From the NCBI GenBank assembly GCA_001599915.1, contig BCIG01000001.1, positions 806,001 to 870,000 of the forward strand: DNA of 64,000 nt, written 5' to 3'. Position 1 is the first letter of the stretch, and every line of letters begins with the position of its first letter. Under the pieces are notes generated by a model, which was not told where the DNA came from, made no database searches, and saw only the letters and a program-made list of their open reading frames with translations. The translations under genes were made by a program, and so were the position numbers. Positions 1 to 12,776 of this stretch are shown piece after piece. Origin of the DNA: Symbiotaphrina buchneri. Lineage: Eukaryota; Ascomycota; Symbiotaphrinales; Symbiotaphrinaceae.

Positions 1-2576
1 TACCTCCTCCGTCTTCGCAGCGCTCATCACCATTACCATCTCCTAGCACGATCAAACGGAAACTGCTGGCACGTTCAAGAGGTGGCTCGACGGATTTCAG
101 GGTGGAACACAGCAGCCCACAAGCTTGGATATCGTCTCCTGATGGACGGCGGGAACCTTATGATGTACGAGCGCTGGAGACCGGTGATAAGGTGCGTACG
201 AATCACTGAGCCCCAGTACACTTGTCTTAGATGATCGTTCTTGTCTCTGCACCGACGATAATGTACATTCGTCTGCTGCTTCGCCTTATTCCCCTATGGT
301 TCCGTCTTGTAATTCGTTCTTTTTGTACATCCCACTGACATACTTGGGCATGATAGGTCCCCGAGCTTTGGAATGACTCCACCTCCGCATACATCCACCT
401 TTTCCCCAATGGCTCTGGCAAAGGGCCCTCCTTTAGAGTGAATCCGTTGATCTTCTCTTCCTCCGTCACTTTGACGACTCAAGCATATGGTGGCCTCTAC
501 AGCAGTAATGGCCCTACTCCCATGTCTCCTCGAAGATCGGTCGTCTCGGCGATGCAAGAGCTGTCGTTGAATGTCCCCTCACCTCCAATGACACCGAAGA
601 CGGACTCAACTGAAGGTGGACAACGAGAAATGCACATATATATGCCTACCATCCCAGCAGCGATCAACATGTCCACACCACCGGGGATCGCTTGGTCCGT
701 GGATCTGGATTCATTGGTCGCAATGCGCAACTTATTCGCCTTTCTCTACTGTCAACCATTAGTCGCTACTAGAAATCAGCCTGACCCATTCTTCGTTCTA
801 ATGAGAATAGCGACTCTATTGAATGACCTGAATTTCTCGAATCTGGACGGTTCTACATATGGTGAAACTGCAGCAAGCAGCTTCAGATTCTACATGGATC
901 TCTACGACTTGGCGGACGTTCGGCAGAGTCGTGAAAAGACCATAGAAGGGATAGTACTTGGGGAGAGGATGCGATCCTGGGAGTTGTATAACGAGGCTTT
1001 CGTGCATGGAGTGGGAAAATACGATACACTGATTGATATTGAAAGTCCGAAGATGGATCTCCTTAGCCAAACAACGCGGAATCGACTGGAGAGGGCATCA
1101 ATTGGACTGAGACAGACACGCCTCCCTAGCGTCGCGTTGAGACTGGAGGGCTTTGACTTCCCCTCCATATTTTCGGGTATTGCCAGTTCGGTCACAGTCG
1201 CGGAGGGCATGCAGTCCAGCTACAAGGCGTGGAAAGCTTCGTTCATGTCTATGCGCAAATTCGTCCTCGCTCAATACAAGGATAGATATGGAGCGTGGCC
1301 TCCGAAGGCGAAGAGCAAAAAGAACAACTTCGAAGAAGACGGGCTCAACCGGTTGCTTCTAAAGGAAGTCTATCAAGATATGACCGATCTTTACGATCTC
1401 CTGGTCGACCGCAAGTCCATAACAACACGAACTGCGGACGTGCCTTCTACGGCGGCGTCTGTCATTGCTGCTGAAGACTCTACTGAGCAAGAAATCTTCG
1501 TTCCTCCAGCGCTACGACGTGTTTTATCGGAGTATGACCGGTCTTCCCCACCTGTCCAACCTCCCGTACCGTTCGATATCCCTCTGCTACCCAAGATTCC
1601 GCCTACTCATATCGCTGAAGCAAAAGAACGAAATAGAAAACTCAAACATCATGAACTGGAGTATATCCTCACTCGCTCATATAACATCGACACATACACC
1701 AAGAAGGCCGCCTCATCCACGTTCATCCGGGATTTCCTTATTTTCGAGCGCAAATCAGCCTCTGGCAAATCCGTATCCGAGCTGGTCGATCTCCGAGTGG
1801 GACAATGGATCTTCATGTACGCCGTGCTCCAAACCCTCCCAATGGTCGTCGTCGACGCACCCGACGTCAAGTATACCGAAGGCGTGGAGTACTTCCTCTG
1901 CGAGCCTCCCAAAGGCGGTCTCCCGTGGGCAAAGGAAGCCGCACCACAGACAACATGGTACGAGATCGAGGGCGGCGGCATCGTCAACCTACCCAAAGAT
2001 GTCGTCGAGATGGGCGTCGAGGGCATCTACCGCCGCAGCCACTGCTGGCAGGTCGCCAAAGCGTGGGTTGCGGATCTTGATGTCCCGGAGACACCGCTCG
2101 ATCAACCTCGTCCGCCCTTCGCCGCAGACCTACCTGCTACGGCCCCCGCACCAATGCTGCCAGATTCCCCAGCCGATGCTGCATCGGTCGCTGCTAAACG
2201 GCGCTCGCGCCGACACTCCTCCGTCGTCGGCCTCGGTCTCGAAGCCCTCCCCATGCCCGCACACGTCATGGCCGATGCCCTCTCCTCGCACGCCTCACCT
2301 CCCCTCCCATCAGGCAGCGCCACGCCGCCATTCACATCTCCCTCCACATCCTCCTACCTGGACATCCCCGGCGGCGACGCCAGCAGCACCACCACCGGCA
2401 GCGGTACCTCGCTGAGCGTCGCGTCCAGCGGGCTTGCGCCGCCTGCTCCGAAGCATGAACATAACCCGGACATGACGTTTGAGGATATCCTGTCCGGCGG
2501 CGCGTCGGGGAAGGAGATCCCCCAGCAGGAGGGTAGGAGGAGGCGGAGTATGTTCTTTGGAGGGGAAGCGGCGTAG
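1..2576 (+). CDS. DUF8004-like fungal protein, 5' end outside window
   Basis: The visible exons are <1-191 and 357-2576, joined by a 165-nt intron (donor GTGCGT at 192, acceptor TAG at 354-356). Joining them in phase 0 gives a continuous reading frame across the junction (ETGDK|VPELW). The visible part encodes about 800 residues. It starts in a Ser/Pro-rich tail, continues through a largely helical central region of roughly 350 residues, and ends in a long low-complexity Ser/Pro/Ala-rich C-terminus. The central region resembles the DUF8004 proteins of filamentous ascomycetes as I remember them. No catalytic motif, signal peptide or membrane segment is visible, and the function is unknown. It converges with the downstream minus-strand VPS3-like gene. 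The exon structure is well supported; the family name is from memory. Confidence 0.75.
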
Positions 2577-3457
2577 GCGCGCGCACAGGGGATGCGGGGG
2601 ATGCATGGTATGGTGTGTAGAGTGGGTGGTGGAGTTCTGGGCGATGGTTGAGGGGGTGGAGATGGGGTTGCTAGTTCTGGAGAGGGAAGGGTTTAGATGA
2701 TGATGAAGGTTACATGAAGATGGGGCTTACATGAGGTTTAGATGAGCATCACGATGAGATGCTTGAGAGATGAGAGATGAGTTTTATGAATTTGCATTTG
2801 CGTTGGAGATGTGTATTTCAAAAGCCTTCTTGCTTTACCTTTTCTTGCATATTGGTGGCTTAGGAGATATCGCGGGCTTAAATCTGCCTGTGCTGCTGGG
2901 TTGCAGCACATAGGTCAAATTCTATTGCATATTGCACATTGCATCTTTATCATTAGTTACTACTTTATCTTTTTGGAAAATAGATGCGGTACGGTGGATA
3001 ATTCACCAGGGGTCAAACAGCAAGGAAAGTCTTCCAAAGATCTGATCCCACTGTAGCTGTAGATGAATCGGAATATAAGTAGCCTTTACTAGATGAGCGG
3101 TGCCCACCCTGGCCAAGATGGATGAGTTGGATGAACCCACCAACAAACGTAGAACCTCAATCAGCAATGCAAAATAGAAGAGGTCCCCCCTACAAAATGG
3201 GGTGAATCTATTTCACTGCTCGCTGATATTCTCTCCTTTTAGGCTCTGATATGCTTCCGAACATCCCCGTCCTCTACTTCGTACTATTCTACACTACCTA
3301 GGTACTCTACACGTTAGTCAAACAAACACCATATAATGCATCCTTCTAAACAATCATACACCACACTATCCACCTTCCTTCGCTCCCTCCCTTCAAAAAT
3401 TCCACACACGCATTCCCCCTCTCCCTCTCCCTCTCCCTTCCCTTCTCACTCACTCAT
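2577..3457. other. Convergent intergenic region
   Basis: This stretch is the shared 3' flank of two tail-to-tail genes. It contains a GATGAG-rich degenerate tract at about 2690-2785, a perfect 10-bp palindrome TACCTAGGTA at 3295-3304, and a CT-rich (CCCTCT)n tract at about 3415-3448. No coding region is supported. Confidence 0.6.
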
Positions 3458-6400
3458 TCACTCGCCGCCAGAGCCAACCTCCACCTTCGGACCCACCTCC
3501 TCCGCCTTCTCAATCAGCGCCGCACTGGTCTTCAGATTATCCGCCGCGCTGAGCGCCTTAGCCACCGCCGTCTCATGCTTCTCGGCCACCAGCTGCCGCA
3601 GCGCGTGGATCAGGAACCGCGACACGATTTCGACCGACCACGAATCTGGGATCTGCTGCAGGACCTGCTGGGCACCACCCTGTTAGTTATAGACCCTCCA
3701 GTTGCGTTGCTGGCGGGAGGGGAGGGTGCATTGTTTAAAGAGTGTTTGTTTTCTTTTGTGGGGGAGAAACGCACCTGGCCAATATCGAACCACCCAGCAA
3801 AGCGCTCGAGAAGTTCACTGGTCCGCTCGATCTGCTCGCTGACATCCTCGATCTGCAGGAACTCGACGAGGAGGTACGAGAACAGCCTTGCCTGCTCGTC
3901 GCGGGACGGGATCGCTTCCTTGGGGATTCCCACGCCGATCGTGCGTTGGTAGATGCTCGAGCCGCCGAAGAGGCAGTAGTTGACGGCGGTGTCGAAATCG
4001 CCCAGTCCGTGCGTCAGCAGGCGCAACGCATGCTGGTGCTGCGCCTGCCGCCCGTCCAGGATGATCATTTCGGGCACGAGCTCCTTCTCCCAGGGTTCCA
4101 TGCGGCTGAGGATCGCGGGCACGTCGTATTGTGATGCGGCGCCGTGACTGCCGCCTAGGAGTTGGAGGAGGCGGAGACGACTATCCCACCAATCTTCCGA
4201 AAGTGCATTGTCCTCGATGAACTGCTGATATGTCGGTTTCGGTGGCCGAAGAGCTCTGTAAGTCTCGTATGTCTGCAGGAGGATCGAGCGGGCCGCCTCG
4301 GAAGTCTCAAGCTCATGGATGACATTGTCGAGGTAAAATGTGATCAGATCGTTGGCATATTGAGAATACTACAACCACATTAGGGAAGCCCATCGAAATC
4401 CAAAGCTTACTCACATTCTTCCCGAACACCAGGTATTCTAGGTATTCTTTGACAGCTCCGGGAGCATCGCGCTTCAAGAGCTCGACGACTTTTGCCGGTT
4501 CAAACCTTACTCTGCTGTTCTCGTCGGCAAATATTTTCACTCCCAGCTTCGGATTCCTTCTTGCAAGCCAAGTGCCATACTGCTCAACTGTCGAGACGTC
4601 GCTGACTCGGCTAAGATATTTGCGGACTTGGTTCTCTCCATCAGTGAAATCCCCGGCGGGATCATTGTCTCCTTCTAACATGCGCACCCACGTCTGAAGC
4701 ACTTTCCGGGCCATTTTCCGGCTCTGATATAGACGACTGAGCACGTATAACCGTTTATGCTCCTCCAGAAGCGCTATAGCGCGATCAAACCCGTCAACTC
4801 CATGGTCAACTAGTGAATAGAGCTCTGTGCGTATTGTAGAACCTCCAGCTTGCTGTGGAGGTGATCGATCGTCCAGCAAAAGCAATATACGAAGTAAAGC
4901 GGTGTCCACGGACAAGAAAACCTCCTTCTCATCTGCTATACTCCCAAATCCCTTCTTTCGACGCCAATCGAGCAGGTACCGGGCCAACAGGTGTAACAAG
5001 TCCTCCTGGAGATCGTCGCGGGTCTTCAAAAACTCTTCTGACAAGGGCCCATCGCGCAGAAGAGGTTTCGCTACTTCGTCAATCCCGGCATGAATCCAAA
5101 TGCCGGACTGTCCCTCCGCAACCTCCTGCCGAAGGAGTGGTATCATGGCGAGCACGACCCGAGGGTCTAAGCCTCCATCAATGAGCATTCCTTCAAGCAG
5201 ATGTAGTTGGCTGCTAGAGACAACTGCATCAGAAGCAGCTCGCTGTAGAACATCCACCAGCATCAGAAGTCCAGCCTTCTGACGGATATATCCTAGGCTG
5301 ATGAACTCTGCCTCTGTTGAAGGCTCCTGGCCTCTGATACTGTTGAACACACTCATGACCTGTTGAGGATTTATGGTACTTTCTGATTCTTGCTCCGAAG
5401 TCTCGTCTTCCTCGAGATGGAATTTGGCATCGAGTCTCAGTGCCAGAGGATTTCGCACGACCCAAAAGACTTGGTTCCCGGACCATAGCACGATTCGACT
5501 CTGCAGGGTACTGAAGCGACGGGCAAAAGCTTCCTCTTCCGCCTTTCGCTTTGACAACCAACCTTTCGGCAGTCGTTCTGTGGCACTACCCGTTGAGGTT
5601 CCGGACTCGAAGAGCTCCATCTCCTGGTGTAACTGTTCCAAGGATGCCTGGGTGGGATGATCTTGGCCATCAGTAGGCGGCGTGCCCTCATCGGGCGATT
5701 CTCCAGAAAGATTCAGGCGGACCAACCGGAGTTTGTCGCTCATCTCGCTCAGGTCCACCGTCCCTTTTTGGGTGACGCTTCTGATGCCCACGCTAGATTG
5801 GGCGGTCACCTGTCCTTCTCCTGGAGCTTCTGAGTTGCTGGTTGTAGCATCTGCATCATCAATTACTATCCATTCCTTGGCCCCACCTCCCTCTCCAGGA
5901 TCAACATCCCATCTCTGAACCTCGATGCCCTTTTGTGTACCGTGATCGGATTTTCTTTCGGTCACAGCCAAAACATGGCCTTCCTCGTCTTCACCAGACC
6001 CGCTTGAAGAGAGTCGATTCCCAATTCCTACTCCATCTGTCACCAGACTGTGTGGGTAGGTAGAAAATTCGATGGTCCCCCTGACGACGTCGCCGTCCAT
6101 ATTAACAAACATACCCACGCCAGGTTCGGTTGGGGTAGTCCCCGTGGTAAGCAAGAACTCCTCTGCTGTTGGAGATGCTATGTGTGGCTTCAGTAGCGGA
6201 ACTTGTGCACTCTTTTCAGGTGGCACGATTTGTTGTGCAGAGCCGACCGGTGGAGGAGGTAAAGGTTTGTCTGGAGACACTGCTCTGTGAGTTTGACTCG
6301 TAGCCCGTTGCCTTTCTGTAGAGCTTCTTGCAGGTGATGTCCCCCTACTTTCCGGCGCTGGTGTGAGGCCAGTTCTCTCCCGACTTGATTGTCGTGGGCT

Positions 6401-7351
6401 CTGCGCCCGGCTCCCCATTGCTCCAACTAGAGCGTTCAAGCTTGTGCTTCGTCCATGGCCGGGTGCTGGCGACGCCTCCCTCCTCAAATCCTCCACTCTG
6501 CCTCCAACAGTCGCCTCCGCCGATTCGTCAAGTGAGGATATCGGGAAAAGAGGAATCTTCTGAGAATGGTCGACGTCAAGAAGCGCATAAGAATGTGCAT
6601 TGGCTACACATGCTATGCTTGACCGGCGCACAGATGCCAATGCCCCTCCGTACTCTATGTTTCGAACCACCTGAGGCCCTTCCCCTATCCTGACCAGCTG
6701 CGTCCTGCTCTTCACCGATATCATGACCAGCACTCCGTCACTTCCATCGTCTTCCGTTCCTTCAAGGTCCAAATCGAGGCCCCCAATCCAGCTACAATTC
6801 GGTACCTTTCTATTCGAAAATGCCGGGGTCAATTCCGGCAAAGAGTAAAATGTGAGTGTCCCATTGCAGAGCACCAACGCTTTATTGACAGCAGGTAGGA
6901 GGAGAATCTGCTGAACGCCTGGAAGCGGTCGGGGCGCATTCGCGGATAGGTTGAATGCTGGCTGCAGTCTGGAGGCAAGTATAGGGGTTAGCTCAGAGCT
7001 TTTGTCGGAAGGCTCAGGCGGTATAAGGACGAAATGCAGTATCTCGGCGGCGGAGGTGCCAATGTAGAGGTTGTTCTCTGTATGCTATTATGTGAGCCAT
7101 GAACGCAGGACCATGAGGGAGATGCAGGGCGACTTGGAGCCGGGAACCATTCAATTGCAGGACTACTGGCAAACCATGGGCAAGGATAGCATACCTAAAA
7201 CCTCGACGCAGGTTATCTGAATGCCCGAATTGGACCCTTCCGCGGATAGCGGGACATCGTTGATCAAGCTGCGGAGGATGTAGGGTCCGGAGGCGTGCGT
7301 CATCTTCCGTTTCTTGTTGCGCGACGCGCCCACTGCTTCTTCCGAAGCCAT
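3458..7351 (-). CDS. VPS3/TGFBRAP1-like CORVET subunit (VPS39 superfamily)
   Basis: The CDS is complement(3458..3664, 3775..4368, 4415..7077, 7195..7351), 1206 codons before the stop, with all phases closing. The N-terminal part is a citron-homology (CNH) beta-propeller with the family phrase NNLYIGTS at the exon 1/2 junction, interrupted by a long Ser/Pro-rich insert. The middle is a helical Vps39-domain-1-like solenoid. The C-terminus carries the Vps39-domain-2 pattern (QHQHALRLLTHGLGDFDTA) and ends with an IPDSWSVE-type segment. In this family the protein tethers membranes at the early endosome (CORVET, Vps3) or vacuole (HOPS, Vps39/Vam6). I prefer Vps3/TGFBRAP1 because of the length and the Ser/Pro insert in the propeller, but Vam6 is the alternative. 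An in-frame ATG at 7399 would add 16 residues; 7351 gives the more usual MAS start. It diverges from the COY1-like gene across 334 bp. Confidence 0.85.
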
Positions 7352-7685
7352 TGCCTCATTATGAATGCAACGAATATCCGCTCTTAACCTTTGTCCCAAT
7401 TGCCATGGCTATGAAGGAGGATGGCGGGGATGTCAGGCAGCAGCAATAATGCTTTCCCCAGCTCCGATTGCCCAATTCGGGAGAGCTCCGCGAACAGACC
7501 ACCTCTACCCTGTCCTTAGCTTCGTGTACTCTGTAACCCCAGCTGCAGAAGACAACACCAATCAACCATTCCACCACGGCAGGTTTCCGCGGATTAATCT
7601 CACCGGTCCATGATATCTCGATAATATCTCCCTCCCATTATACCCGGGCTTCCTGTACCAGCGGCCTCTGGAGCTGAAGCGCACG
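7352..7685. promoter_or_regulatory. Short divergent promoter region, VPS3-like / COY1-like
   Basis: Only 334 bp separate two head-to-head start codons, so both promoters must lie here or overlap the genes. I see no convincing TATA box or known operator. The assignment rests on position alone. Confidence 0.5.
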
Positions 7686-10162
7686 ATGGAGGCACCGGCG
7701 GTTGCGGAGGGGAGAGTATCCCAGGACGGGAGCAATACAGCCAGCGAAGACCAACCGCCAACCGCGACCAGCAATGGAGTCTATGGCAGGGAGGAGAGTG
7801 CTGAAGATCCGAGGGACGGCGACAGCAAGTTCCAAAAGGCTATATCTGCATGGAGGAGTAGGGCGACAATCCCCTCCTAGCATCGTCACCGCAGCATCTG
7901 ACTATTACAGGCATTGATTTGACGAACCTAATGCCGACCTTGGATAATACCGCCTCAGATATCGTCACCCATCAGCGAGACTCGCTAGTTCAGCGGAAAG
8001 ACCTGGCCCAGAAGACGAAGGATTTCAGGAAACTGGAGGATGCGGCAAAGTTGGTGGAATACAAGGGGTTGCTGAAAGGTAAACATTGCGACTGATCTAT
8101 GCATCTAATGCTGATGACTATTTCTTAGCATACCAAACATTCATTGATCTCCTTACAAATCATAATAAGACCATGTCTTCTGCCTTCCTACAGCTTTATA
8201 CGTCATTAGCAGATGCCCCTGATCCATATCCACTGTTGGAGGCTTCCGTCGACTCACTGCTCATGTCGGAGGAGACTTTACCGAAATTGACTACTGAGAA
8301 CGAGCACTTGCAGAAATCTGTGGGGAAGTTGACCAAGCAGCTTGAGGACACCGAGAGACGGTTGGAGGAGGAGCGAAACGCTAGGAAGTCAATAGAGGAG
8401 ACACAGGAAAATAAGTTCAAAGAAATCGAAGCTACTTGGGCGGCGGTGTTGGCCGAGAAACAAGATAACTGGGAAGCCAAGGAGAAGAGTTTGGAGGACA
8501 AATTAGAGTCTCAGGAGCGGTTGTTGAAAGAGATCAAAGCCAGCTACGAAGTGAATCAAAGACTAGGGAGGGCTGATGGTGCCGACGCTGAAGCATCAAC
8601 CGCGACCGCTGCAGAGCTTGAGATTGTACATTCGGAGCTGGAGAGGACCAGTATGCGTCTAGCTGAGGTGGAAGCAAGGAACGAGCAACTGAGAGTGGAG
8701 TTGGCACAAGCTGCATCGCAGACCCCTAAACAAGCAGCTCCCTCCGTAGAGGATGATCCGACTTTCCTCCAAATCCGGTCCGAAAATTCGTCTCTGTTAC
8801 GGAAACTTGACGCTGCGCGGTTCGAGAAGGAATCAGCAAAACGGGATTTGGAGACGAAGCTACGTGGACTTGAACGCGAGATTTCATCGCTAAAGACCGA
8901 ACGTGACGTATTGAAGGAGAAAGTCCAGAAATGGAGTGACTATGATGAAGTGAAGAGAGAGCTGGGAGTCCTAAAGGTGAGCTTCGACGATGATAATGAT
9001 AATGTATGACACCTGACCAAGCCATCAGTCCATTGAATTCGCGACCGGAGACGAGGATGACATAGCTCATGATGTGGACACTGATGCTGCTGAGGGTGGT
9101 AATCCTAGTTCAACCCCGATGAAGAGCAAAGGGGATGCTCTGGAACAGTTGCTCATGGCGAGAAACAAGAAACTGAGCAACGAATTGACAGTGCTTCGAG
9201 TATCACATCAAGACCTCCAGACTCGGTTGGAGTCTTTGCAAGAGGAGCTTTCCCGGACAAACTCCGAACTCGAGAGGTATCAGAGCCTGACGGAGAGGTT
9301 AGAAGACGATCTTTCAAGGGTTCAGCAGGAGGCATCCAATGCCTTTCCATCGTCAGCTATGTCAGTGGCAGGGACCTATACCTCCCGTCATCATTCCAAC
9401 CAGGCGCTTAGTAGCTATGGTGGGCGGAAGGGCAGAGCTTCTCCAACGTCCTCCATCATATCAGGTTTCGACCCCCGGGGTTTCGACACTCCACGCGCCG
9501 GCGAAGTATACGGTGGCGGTTCAGGTATTTTGCCAATGATAACCGCCCAGAGGGACCGCTTCAAAGAGCGCAACCAGCAATTGGAAGATGAACTCTCCAA
9601 GTGCCAGACTACCATCTCCTCTCTACGCTCGGAGATTGCTTCCCTCCAAAAGGACAATTTAGATCTCTATGAGAAGACTCGATACGTATCGTCATACAAT
9701 AGAAGCACACCGGCCACGGCGTCATCATCTTACGCCTATTCGTCGAACCCTAACCCTTCAACTATTCAAGTGTCGTCAAATACACCGTCCGGCTTGTCAT
9801 TGGACCGTTACAGATCGGCATACGAAGCAAATGTCTCACCGTTTGCAGCGTTCAGGAGCCGAGAATCGGCAAGGGCCTACAAGCGGATGAGTCTGCCAGA
9901 GCGCATCGTGTTTTCCATTACGCGGATGGTGCTGGCCAACAGGACGAGTCGGAATCTTTTTGCTGGGTATTGTATGGCGTTACATCTCTTGGTGTTCGCG
10001 ATGCTGTATTGGATGGGGACTGTGGACATCGAGAAACATGCTAGTAACCTTGGGGAGGTTGCGGGAGCCACGGTCGCTGCCGCTGCGGGCAGCGTGGGAG
10101 GCTCTGGAGGAGAGTCTCATCATGGTGATTGGCAGCAGGAGAGCTTTGCAGGCGGAGGTTAA
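7686..10162 (+). CDS. COY1: Golgi CASP/CUX1-type coiled-coil protein (Coy1 homologue)
   Basis: The CDS is join(7686..7857, 7911..8078, 8129..8976, 9029..10162), 773 aa, with all junction phases closing. The N-terminal region has the CASP signature after the first junction (SIDLTNLMPTLD, then LVQRKDLAQKTKDF). A long heptad-rich coiled coil fills roughly residues 150-560. The C-terminal CASP domain includes RMSLPERIVFSITRMVLANR followed by a single membrane anchor at about 706-726. Homologues are tail-anchored Golgi proteins that take part in intra-Golgi retrograde tethering with the COG complex and SNAREs. The first donor is the weak A|GTAGGG, but it is the only GT that restores the family sequence. 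The tail beyond the anchor is Gly/Ala-rich. Alternative names are CASP and the short CUX1 isoform family. Confidence 0.9.
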
Positions 10163-11296
10163 TACCCGGTAGAAGTAGGTTTTGCCGGCGTTGTAGCATG
10201 ACAGGGTGTTATTAAGATCTTTCTATGTACGGCGTCCTCGATCTTTCGTCTCTTTCGGGGATGCTTGCCGCTGTGCGACATTTTAGGATACCGGAATACG
10301 GGCGGTTGAAAGATATTAGATACAGTACAACCAGACTACTACGATACAATTTCTTCCAATCTATGGCCGTACTAAAAGCCGTTGAGGGGAAGGTTGGCGC
10401 CTACTCTAGCTGATACCGTGCCACATTATTGCTTCGTCCGTAGCGGGCCGCTTGCCAGCACGGTGGACGCTGGATGGATGAGTTGGCGAGCATCTTAAAA
10501 TACTCCATACCCTTCTCGACACCCATGTCGACTCCACGGCGGCTCATAGATCAACCCTGATCTAAAGCGCCGCAGCGTGTAGGGTGTCTGATTGGGTTCC
10601 CCATCGACGGAACGGACTCTTGTCGAGGCTCTAGAGGGACGGGAAGGCGGTTCTGGCCGCTCATTTGTCTACGCGCCGACCCCGAACCCCCCAGGGCGCC
10701 AAAAGCACGGCAGAACCGGGCCAGACACGCGACACGGATGATCCAAAATAGATGCAGCGATGCCAGAGAGGCCAGCCATTCAGCGTCGCGCATCCGTCCA
10801 AGCTTTCATCTCCGCATCCCTGGCGGAAATCTGCTTTTAGGTTGCACGGCTTCACCGCTTGGAGCTACTCTACTCTAACCTTAGGTCCCTGTTCGATGTA
10901 TTGTCTGCATGACAGGCAGGGAAGTGGATTAAGCGTTGTCCTCCGCGAGCCGCCTTTGGTCTTGCCGGGTTCCGTCGAGCCAGTCAGGACAAGGCTTTTC
11001 GAGCCGCCCTGCTACTGTGGAACTGCTGCCGTTGTGGGACTGCCGCGTACTGTTTTTAGAATCCTCGTCTGTGCTACAGCGTCTCGAGAGCGTAGTACAT
11101 TGTGGTGGTAGAGCTCTCATCATGATATAAGAGTCCATGATGTTCAGCATGGACGTTTTCTTTTGTGTCTTCATATCATCCGATCATAATTGGCAGCCTA
11201 TCTTGAGAATCTGTCTTCTAGTTCTCTAGTTCTCTCTATCTCTCATACCCAGAATCTCTCATATCCAATTGGCTGGATCCAATCAAATCGTCCATA
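10163..11296. other. Intergenic, no gene seen
   Basis: This is the 3' flank of the COY1-like gene and the 5' flank of the secreted DUF3455 gene. Short open frames lack splice-compatible partners or any family resemblance. A pyrimidine-rich run of (TTCTCTAG)-like repeats at about 11217-11246 lies just upstream of the next start and may be part of its 5' leader. Confidence 0.6.
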
Positions 11297-12201
11297 ATGT
11301 ATATCTCGATATGGATAGCAGCTGTACTGAGCAGCACTTCGGTTCTCGCTCGCCCGGCCATCAAGGCTCGAGACAATAGCTGGTCTCCCGGTCTGACGAG
11401 CTACTTCCAAGCAGTCGGCGCGGCGATAGCAAAGGATTTTGGCACACCAAGCAAGACACTGTCGAGCAATCCCGCAGTGTGTGACATGAGCAGCATCGTC
11501 ATGCCCACAGGTAGGGCACCACCCCCAATATCAAGCCATCAATCATAGCTGACAAGCCTAGCATCACCTGCCCTCCCATCGCCAGCCGCGGGAGCATCAC
11601 TATATCAAGTCGTCGTCGGCCGGGGCATCCAGAACTACACCTGCAGCGACAGCGCCGCCACATCGACGCCCGTCGCTCTAGGCGCCGTCGCCCAGCTCTT
11701 CAACGTAACCTGCGTCGCCGCGCAGATGCCAGACGTCATCTCGCTGGTGCCCGGCGTCGCACTCGACTTCGCCTCGTCGACCGTCGCCAGCCAGCTCCCG
11801 TACGTCAACGCCGACCTGGTCGGCCACCACTACTTCACCGACGTCTCGACGCCCACCTTCAACATGAACACCGACGCGGGCGACTACGGCATCCTGCTCG
11901 GCTCCAAGAACGCCTCGAGTCCGGCGCCCTCGGGCGCGCCGTCGGGCTTGACGGGCGAGGCCTATGGCGCTGTGCCGTGGCTGAAGATCAACGCGAAGAC
12001 TAGCACTGGACAGTTCACTGAGGTCTACCGCCTGAGCACGGCCGGCGGCAATCCGCCCACGACGTGTCAGGGCCAGAAGACGTCGCCCGATGTCATCTCG
12101 GTCGATTACTCTGCGGTGTATGCCCTCTCTCCTCCCAGTTGCACACCGCTTTTCCCAAATCAAGGCTAACGTTCCTCTCCAGATATTTCCTCTGGAAATG
12201 A
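11297..12201 (+). CDS. Secreted DUF3455 protein
   Basis: The CDS is join(11297..11510, 11562..12117, 12183..12201), 262 aa. The N-terminus is a good signal peptide (MYISIWIAAVLSSTSVLA, cleavage near residue 18-20). The mature part carries the DUF3455 hallmarks YQVVVGRGIQNYTC early, then PWLKI, VYRLSTAGG and a final YSAVYFLWK. The last exon is only 19 nt. It is supported because the donor GTATGC at 12118 and acceptor at 12181-12182 restore the conserved Y-F-x-W ending, while read-through gives an unrelated tail. Family members are small extracellular proteins of unknown function, common in filamentous fungi. N-glycosylation sequons (NYT, NVT, NAS) are present. It converges with the FAD monooxygenase. 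Confidence 0.85.
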
Positions 12202-12776
12202 TACAAGCCTATTCCAACTCCCCAGTCCTGCCGACCCGTACCTACCCTTTGGTCTTTTCTTCTCTTCTCTTTTCCTCTCCCTTGCGAGCCCGCTCTTACC
12301 TTTACCCTTCGAATCCACTCGCTTAGACCCCTCGATCCCTTTCCCTGTTGCTGCAAAAAGGCGGCATCGGCGGCGGCGTATATAGGGAGCAGAACTATTT
12401 TTTCCATCTTTTTCTTCAATGGGCGGCAAAATTCGGTTGGGGTTTCTCTTTGTGCATATAAACAGACCAGAGTTTGAGAGGACTGCTGGAGAGTTCACTC
12501 TCGTTAATGAATATAATGGTGCTCTATCCCCTCGCCGCCTCAGTGGATCGTGTGTAGATTGGTGGCTTATCTTGCAGATGTGTTGCTCTGTGCTATGCTC
12601 GTCTCTGGAGCAGGAAGGTTGGTGGAGAGATAGAATCAGTGTGCTCTGACGAAGGCATAACCCAGCCTCCTGCCCTTCACTTTCTGCCATAAAAAGGTAG
12701 CATGCTCGTACAAGAGAACCAGCCGAGCACTCATTGCATTCAACGACTGTACATAAAAAGACGGGTATATATCGCA
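12202..12776. other. Convergent intergenic region
   Basis: This is the 3' flank shared by the DUF3455 gene and the FAD monooxygenase. It includes a CTTTTC-rich tract at about 12250-12300. No supported coding or RNA gene was seen. Confidence 0.5.

Noticed and set aside
1465-2415. 316-codon plus-strand frame overlapping the DUF8004-like gene
   Set aside because: It is a shadow in another frame of a clearly coding region, with repetitive Ser/His/Pro composition.
2690-2785. GATGAG-rich stretch as a C/D box snoRNA array
   Set aside because: TGATGA-like boxes occur but no paired CTGA boxes at a suitable distance or terminal stems; it is better seen as a degenerate simple repeat.
3336-4134. Plus-strand frames across the VPS3-like 3' exons
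   Set aside because: They are antisense shadows of the confirmed Vps39-type C-terminal exons.
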